A stretch of DNA of 9,344 nt from Pontiellaceae bacterium (GTDB lineage Bacteria > Verrucomicrobiota > Kiritimatiellia > Kiritimatiellales > Tichowtungiaceae), in contig JAOZMR010000097.1 of NCBI GenBank assembly GCA_029934215.1, forward strand, positions 1-9,344, given 5' to 3'. A program made the position numbers and the translations under genes. Below are positions 5,901 to 9,344 of the stretch, piece after piece (the first letter of the stretch is position 1; every line of letters begins with the position of its first letter). A model generated the notes under the pieces. That model was given only the letters and a program-made list of their open reading frames with translations, was not told the origin of the DNA and did no database searches.

Positions 5901-6754
5901 AGAGCATCGCTATATTGCGCCGAAGATTCCGTCGGCAACGAGCCATCGGTCGTATATCGAATCACGGCGTTGGTCGTCGAACAGGAGATCACAACATTCG
6001 TTGGAGCGAACGCACCGCCATCTGGATCAAAAATCGGCGCGGATACCGTTCCCGGTTGCTGGGCAGGTGGTGCAACCAACTGCGCCGCAGGAACCAGCAG
6101 CAGACTCGCGAGCTGCAAGGGGCTTTCACCGTCCACCGATCCCGACGTGCCCTCCAAACGAACAGGCGTGCGATCCGGAAGCGTCAGCTCATAACTGACC
6201 GTCCGTGCATCCGCCGAAATGGGCCAGCGAATGACCCGCCGACCTAAAAGCCAGACTCCCGAGCCAGTAATGGAAGAGGGCAACAGCGAATCGGGAATGG
6301 GCTCCTCGAAGCCCACGGCATCCACATCGGGATCAGGTATCAATTCAATCGTAACCCGAAACAAGCCGGAGGCATTGACATTGGTGATGCTCCGCAAAAG
6401 CTGGCAACCAGGCGGAATTCGTTCCGGTGCATAGCGGCCTTCAGCGGTTTCACTGGGGTCCAGCCCATCCTTAAATGCCCGGAAGCGCAACAAAGCATCT
6501 CCCGAAACCGAGACCGGACTGCTGTACTGCGCGGACGACACCGTAGGCACCGAACCATCCGTCGTATAACGAAGTTCCGCACCGCTGGTCGCGCAGGATG
6601 CCGTAATATTGGTGGGAGCCCAATAGCCCGATTCCGGAGAAAGAATCGGAGTGGCCGCCTGTTCCGCCGAAGCACTCAGCGCAATGCCGCATATCCAAAG
6701 CACGCCGAGACTCGTTCGCCAGCACCGAAGCCTATTCACAATCCGTGTAATCAT
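2933..6754 (-). CDS. Secreted multidomain protein with chitobiase-C-terminal-type repeats
   Basis: 1273 residues from ATG 6754. A GTG one codon upstream (6757) is an alternative but would sit only 4 bases from the Shine-Dalgarno sequence. Signal peptide: residues 1-31 (SASA/EQ). Four CHB_HEX_C-type beta domains lie at about 34-109, 239-312, 439-513 and 635-709, each with a core like IRYTTDGS-PT and a later RAF. They alternate with five copies of another beta module at about 115-225, 318-424, 519-630, 716-824 and 829-930 (pattern LPxG..IS..GVW...VRWG...SY). Then follow an FN3-like domain (932-1025), a beta-sandwich (1040-1130), two Asp-rich calcium-binding-like stretches (DADGDGMWDTFE at 1146-1157; DEDADGCSD at 1172-1180) and a C-terminal YYVES...RFFRI module of PVC type. 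No catalytic motif is visible. It is likely an extracellular binding, adhesion or scaffold protein, and lies 86 bases after the beta-helix gene, probably co-transcribed. Confidence 0.88.
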   Translation of the reverse strand: MITRIVNRLRCWRTSLGVLWICGIALSASAEQAATPILSPESGYWAPTNITASCATSGAELRYTTDGSVPTVSSAQYSSPVSVSGDALLRFRAFKDGLDPSETAEGRYAPERIPPGCQLLRSITNVNASGLFRVTIELIPDPDVDAVGFEEPIPDSLLPSSITGSGVWLLGRRVIRWPISADARTVSYELTLPDRTPVRLEGTSGSVDGESPLQLASLLLVPAAQLVAPPAQQPGTVSAPIFDPDGGAFAPTNVVISCSTTNAVIRYTTDGSLPTESSAQYSDALAVTAGSQLRARAFKSGLFPSTVRSAWYSTPEEISGLSMQAVTTGLTNGVELSATPDAGTSCWGVEAFLPHGMQPAAISHDGVYDADDGVVRWGTFLDDTARVLTFDAQGQSGRYNLPIWLSVNGVGLWSTNTVLVAMVSDRQIEPPPAAPLTVASPILSPVSSSILPVDVSVSCETAGAVLHYTVDGSTPTEADPVYTDAFTFSSPVTLRVRAFKPDSFASAVSVGRYEENAPYDGRRYIRTITQNGTYLPLVSLEVYPGSGAVCQGVAEMLPEGLTPFNISDNGVWLPSRREVRWGSLRNGELQTVSYEVSGTAGRHTLAGRASADGYGFGSTGDDVVQIDLTQRPVVAVPFFSQPPGTPIPVTISISCVTPGAVIRYTLDGTEPTEKSPVYSAPLGLITGRMLSARAFRDQFQPSETISAMYADDILSDGSSIVRIIQGDGGATPTVQLSARAGYDVRCFGVVEQIPAGLVVDQVSDSGTWNPTSRTLRWGPWVDDDPRDVTYRITGPDGIYPMVGAGSFNGLGRLTAGQQELVLQQDATTSRNLVNPWTTNAAMTVSVTPRSGAHCYAVVEYLPVGVRASNISHNGVWSETLNAVKWGPYLDLTPRSFSYDLDGAGQQFSTRCCISVDGVPQWVLNEVQAAAGLPAPIDVSAVPGDQSMGLSWMSSGHEAGIRAVIWTQPGRTDEQTIDIGFGASQPYWISGMQNGERVYAELLAYDAGGGVSLASETVSTVPHDGSGVPGFLYFDGQHYTSIVDRAVITLEDDDLNTSSTALETVNVQVGSTEDSIGFPIVLTETAPDSGVFVSRSVPEERLGLTYAASDAENRLLQVGDGKIFWVHYSDNAPPIECHDTALFGYFDADGDGMWDTFERRHFGSTESHDGTGDEDADGCSDRHESVAGTDPTDPDSHLRIESISVAPGGENLVLRWLNVEGRRYYVESCTSLLSPSFTQEGDSVVGNTETNQVEVLRPDKHQTRFFRINVELEE

Positions 6755-6761
6755 CACAATA

Positions 6762-6767
6762 CCTCCT
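6762..6767 (-). promoter_or_regulatory. Ribosome binding site of the chitobiase-repeat gene
   Basis: AGGAGG on the minus strand, 7 bases before the ATG at 6754 and only 4 before the in-frame GTG at 6757. This spacing favours the ATG. The 86-base gap up to the preceding stop (6841) holds no intrinsic terminator and no copy of the 39-bp upstream block, which fits read-through from the beta-helix gene. Confidence 0.75.
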
Positions 6768-6840
6768 GAAACATGGAGAAAAATTCCAATTCCAGGAACA
6801 GGGAATACACCCCGATCCCAGAAAAAGATGTTCGAACGCC

Positions 6841-8958
6841 CTAAAGCCCTGGCTTCCAGCAGACCGGCTTCGCGGCGGCATCGTTATGATAGCTTCCTCC
6901 ATTTTCCACCAGATAGCCCGCCCGCGTCACATAATCAACCGGAATGGCCGTCGGAGCCGTCGCCCAATCGGTGTCAGCGCGCCACGCGACCCGATATGCA
7001 TCATACTCCGCCGAAGAAATGGACCAATCGCTATTGCTGTCTGCCGGATGCGGGCCGGTGTTGGCCATCTCATAGCACCCGATGTCTACCGTGTTGGTGT
7101 TGCGCACATTCAGCTCCAGATCCACCAGCGGTTGCTGCGGAGCAGAACCCGTTCCGGCATCAGCCAGCAGAGACCCGTTGCGTAGATGATAATCGCCCGC
7201 CAGCGCATTCACAAACAGCGGCGCCACATCCATATTGTCCACCGCATAGTCCCATACCCCGTACAGACCGTTGACGTTGTTGTTGTAGAGCTCTTTGCGC
7301 GCACCCGCGCCATCCAGCGCAATGTCATCGCCCGAGCCACCTGTGGAGCGATTGCCCCAGATAATGTTGTTGTACACCCAAATCTGCTCGTCGGAACCCT
7401 GACAGTTTAACGCGATGCCGCCACCGTTGCCCCCTGCCGTATTATCGGACACCGTGTTGTTGACCATCGTCAACGCCGCATCAATCACAAAACGAATTCC
7501 ACCGCCATAGCCGCTCGTCCCGTTACCCGTCAACCGATTGTTGATGAAGGTTACTTCATTCGCCATAATACAACCTGCACCCCCGCCTCCTACTGCGCTG
7601 TTATTTTCAAAAATATTGTTCCGATAAATGGAGTTTTTGCTTTTTGTATCATCAAACACGCCGCCGCCATATCCGGTTGCTGTGTTGCCTGAAAACACAT
7701 TGAACTCAAAGGTTGCGGTTCCTTGAACATAAACCCCACCACCATGTCTATTCGAACCCGTCGTTTTATTTCCAGTAATCGTGTTGCTGGTAAATGTGTA
7801 TGTATAACTTGATCCCTCGGCGTAAACCCCAGCGCCGTAGCCGCCGCTTCTATTATTCGCAATCGTGTTGCCCGTAACAATAGCACTCCCGTATAAGGAG
7901 TTAAGACCTCTGCCGGTGTTGTCACTGATGATGTTGTTAATCACACTTCCACCAGTCCTAAGATGAACGACAGAATAAGAAAGACTACGTACAGTATTAT
8001 GGGTAATGACATTGTTTTCCAGCATTGAAGAGCCGTTAAAGTAGATAACGTCACGGTTGAAACTGTTTCGAACCACATTATTTTCACGAAAAGTCACGCT
8101 TCCTGAAGCATATAAACAATAACTACTACCATCATTATCACTAATCATGTTGCCGTTCATGACCATATCCCCGCTAAAATAGAACACATAGGCCCCCACG
8201 CCAGAGTTTTCGCTAAATACATTGTTTTCTAGCGTTGCATTTCCCTCACAATGAATCACAGAGCCTCCACCGGAATAGTCCCCGGTATTATTCACAACCT
8301 CATTTTCCCGAAAAACAATAAGAGTACCGTTATGATGCTCCAGCGCCTTGCGTCCGCTATTGCCCTCAAACAGGTTTCCATCATAGAGAACGGCGGCGGT
8401 GGCATTGGCATAGGTTCCGCCACCGGTTGCGCCATCGGAACAGCGGAAGATGTTGTCGTTCACGGTCAATCCGCGACAGGTCGACACATAAAGCCCCCAG
8501 CCCTTCGCACCATCTACCCCCAACATGCGGGAATCCCGAACGACCACATCGCCCAGCGTGCTGATTTTTATCGCGGCTCGATCGAGCGACCCGCAATTCC
8601 GTTTAAAAGTCATGCCCAGCACGGAAATGCTGACCGGAGAGCTGGCGGAAAAGTTCATTTCAGTTCCATTGCCGTCCCCGTCGAAAATCACATCCGTATT
8701 CGCCACTCCGGAGGCAGCCTGGACCGTCAGGTTGAAATTTTCCGATGAATTAAAGTTAAAACTTCCGATATAATAGCCGGCCGCGACATTAATGGTGTCA
8801 TCATCCCCATTGGCCGAAGCCTGCGACAATGCCGTCTGCAGCTCCTGCGGCGTCGACACATCAAACGTGGCTCCATACGCAGAATTTACCGCCATCAGCC
8901 CCGCCAACATCATGCCACCCATCACCCGATACTTCATTCCACTTCGTTTGCCATTCAT
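6841..8958 (-). CDS. Secreted right-handed parallel beta-helix protein with EF-hand/dockerin-like C-terminal module
   Basis: 705 residues from ATG 8958 to TAG. The signal peptide is about 1-30 (hydrophobic core GGMMLAGLMAV, site AYGA). Residues 32-65 (STPQELQTALSQASANGDDDT) are the usual N-terminal cap of secreted beta-helix proteins. Residues ~65-600 are coils of roughly 20-25 residues with N-N-x-I/V-x-x-N ladders and GGGxY/GGGVF turns. Around 600-630 is a choice-of-anchor-Q-like end (LLADAG ... DIGCYE). Residues 637-705 form a separate module starting HPADSNSDWSISSAE, with D640, N642, D644 and E651 at positions 1, 3, 5 and 12 of a calcium-binding loop, and ending KPVCWKPGL. Such beta-helices include polysaccharide lyases and adhesins; I see no diagnostic catalytic residues. 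The middle of the gene is markedly AT-richer than both ends. Probably first gene of an operon with the 6754-2933 gene. Confidence 0.88.
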   Translation of the reverse strand: MNGKRSGMKYRVMGGMMLAGLMAVNSAYGATFDVSTPQELQTALSQASANGDDDTINVAAGYYIGSFNFNSSENFNLTVQAASGVANTDVIFDGDGNGTEMNFSASSPVSISVLGMTFKRNCGSLDRAAIKISTLGDVVVRDSRMLGVDGAKGWGLYVSTCRGLTVNDNIFRCSDGATGGGTYANATAAVLYDGNLFEGNSGRKALEHHNGTLIVFRENEVVNNTGDYSGGGSVIHCEGNATLENNVFSENSGVGAYVFYFSGDMVMNGNMISDNDGSSYCLYASGSVTFRENNVVRNSFNRDVIYFNGSSMLENNVITHNTVRSLSYSVVHLRTGGSVINNIISDNTGRGLNSLYGSAIVTGNTIANNRSGGYGAGVYAEGSSYTYTFTSNTITGNKTTGSNRHGGGVYVQGTATFEFNVFSGNTATGYGGGVFDDTKSKNSIYRNNIFENNSAVGGGGAGCIMANEVTFINNRLTGNGTSGYGGGIRFVIDAALTMVNNTVSDNTAGGNGGGIALNCQGSDEQIWVYNNIIWGNRSTGGSGDDIALDGAGARKELYNNNVNGLYGVWDYAVDNMDVAPLFVNALAGDYHLRNGSLLADAGTGSAPQQPLVDLELNVRNTNTVDIGCYEMANTGPHPADSNSDWSISSAEYDAYRVAWRADTDWATAPTAIPVDYVTRAGYLVENGGSYHNDAAAKPVCWKPGL

Positions 8959-8965
8959 CGCAATT

Positions 8966-8969
8966 CTCC
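8966..8969 (-). promoter_or_regulatory. Ribosome binding site of the beta-helix gene
   Basis: GGAG (extended GGAGAA) on the minus strand, 7 bases before ATG 8958. It supports this start over the in-frame ATG at 8937 (Met8), which would give a shorter, more classical signal peptide but has no properly spaced Shine-Dalgarno sequence. Confidence 0.65.
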
Positions 8970-8981
8970 ATTCTTAGGGTT

Positions 8982-9004
8982 AAAAAAAAGCTCCAGTTAG
9001 AAGC
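8982..9004 (-). terminator. Terminator-like hairpin in the 5' leader of the beta-helix gene
   Basis: On the minus strand GCTTC-TAACT-GGAGC forms a 5-bp stem with one G-U pair, followed directly by eight Ts, 24 bases before the start codon. The stem is short, so it could be a weak attenuator in the leader, a pause site, or chance. No competing antiterminator pairing was found by eye. Confidence 0.3.
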
Positions 9005-9009
9005 CGTCT

Positions 9010-9030
9010 GCAACCTATCAAAGGCAACCT
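9010..9030. repeat. Direct repeat of AGGTTGC with 14-bp period
   Basis: On the minus strand AGGTTGC occurs twice, separated by CTTTGAT, between the conserved 39-bp block and the beta-helix start codon. The spacing (about 1.3 helical turns) could suit a tandem protein-binding site, but the GH9 upstream region has no counterpart. Confidence 0.3.
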
Positions 9031-9082
9031 GTTTTTGTAAAGGTCTATCTATCGCAAAATTCAGTTACCTATCTCGTACAGC

Positions 9083-9121
9083 CCTCATACAAAACGCCCA
9101 TTTCCAGGTTTCGCCTCGCAA
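9083..9121 (-). promoter_or_regulatory. Conserved 39-bp upstream block, copy 2 (beta-helix gene)
   Basis: Matches 1784-1822 at 33 of 39 positions, with GGCGTTTTGTATGAGG exact on the minus strand. It ends 124 bases before the beta-helix start codon. It is the candidate promoter or operator for the beta-helix/chitobiase-repeat operon. Sequences on both sides of the block are unrelated to those at copy 1, so the block itself is what is conserved. Confidence 0.5.
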
Positions 9122-9149
9122 TATGAATGTAGCCACCTCCGCAAGAAAC

Positions 9150-9164
9150 TTCCGAACCTCGGAA
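9150..9164. repeat. 15-bp palindrome TTCCGA-ACC-TCGGAA
   Basis: Same 6+3+6 layout as the members at 1954, 2401 and 2510, but with both arms changed together (A to G and T to C), so pairing is kept. Its last base directly precedes the terminal repeat of element copy C, exactly as at copy A. Confidence 0.7.
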
Positions 9165-9344
9165 GAATGGCACTAAGTTAAGCCCCTTTCGCTACCACCA
9201 CAATCACGATTCTACAGCTGTTTTTGATCACGCGCGAGCGAAGCGACACATAATTTTTGTATTCAAAAATAGTGACGAAGGAACGGTTCATCGCACGAAT
9301 CTACACGAATCTTTTCTGGCTTAATTCTGATCTATTTTAGTCCC
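9165..9344. mobile_element. Foldback miniature element, left half (C), cut by window edge
   Basis: The left terminal repeat (9165-9182) is identical to copy A. Bases 9221-9291 are the exact reverse complement of copy A 2111-2181 (71 of 71). Bases 9294-9310 repeat the 17-bp inner arm, and 9311-9344 match copy A's 34-base loop with one change. The window ends exactly where the right arm should begin. Joining this half to A's right half predicts a full element of about 360 bp folding into one long hairpin. Confidence 0.75.

Noticed and set aside
6758..6840. Promoter or terminator between the beta-helix and chitobiase-repeat genes
   Set aside because: No stem followed by a T-run, no copy of the 39-bp upstream block and no convincing -35/-10 pair on the minus strand.

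Overview
The window looks like a piece of an accessory, polysaccharide-degradation region from a bacterium of the Verrucomicrobiota/Kiritimatiellota (PVC) group. This placement is an inference from protein architecture. The clues are very long secreted beta-rich proteins, DxDGDGMxD calcium-binding stretches followed by a YYVES...RFFRI C-terminal module, a beta-helix protein with a D-x-N-x-D-W C-terminal module, and spacers rich in small palindromic and GAATATTGAACA-type repeats. No rRNA, tRNA or housekeeping gene is present to confirm it.

All three genes lie on the minus strand. Reading in the direction of transcription (right to left): (1) a 705-residue secreted right-handed parallel beta-helix protein (8958-6841); (2) 86 bases later, a 1273-residue secreted multidomain protein (6754-2933) built from four chitobiase/hexosaminidase C-terminal-type beta domains alternating with five copies of a second beta module; (3) after a 1.2-kb repeat-filled spacer, the first 567 codons of a secreted glycoside hydrolase family 9 enzyme (1701-1), which runs off the left edge. 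Genes 1 and 2 are probably one transcription unit, because there is no terminator or promoter-like block between them. Gene 3 has its own upstream block and is shielded by an intrinsic terminator at 1901-1934.

The spacers are the most unusual part. They hold three copies of a foldback miniature transposable element with 18-bp terminal inverted repeats GAATGGCACTAAGTTAAG. One copy is complete (1969-2273), one lacks its right end (2765-2882), and one is cut by the window edge (9165-9344). A 71-base stretch of the third copy is the exact reverse complement of a stretch in the first. The intact ancestor was therefore a large near-perfect hairpin of about 360 bp. The complete copy is flanked by an 11-bp near-perfect target duplication, and two of the three copies sit directly against a 15-bp palindrome of the form TTCCRA-N3-TYGGAA. 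That palindrome also opens three longer dispersed repeats at 2274-2569.

A 39-bp block, 33/39 identical, lies upstream of both the GH9 gene (1784-1822) and the beta-helix gene (9083-9121), in the same orientation. It is the best candidate for a shared promoter or operator joining the genes into one regulon. Together the three products look like an exported set for binding and cutting a beta-glucan-like or other complex polysaccharide. Only the GH9 enzyme has a recognisable catalytic motif, and its substrate cannot be read from the sequence.
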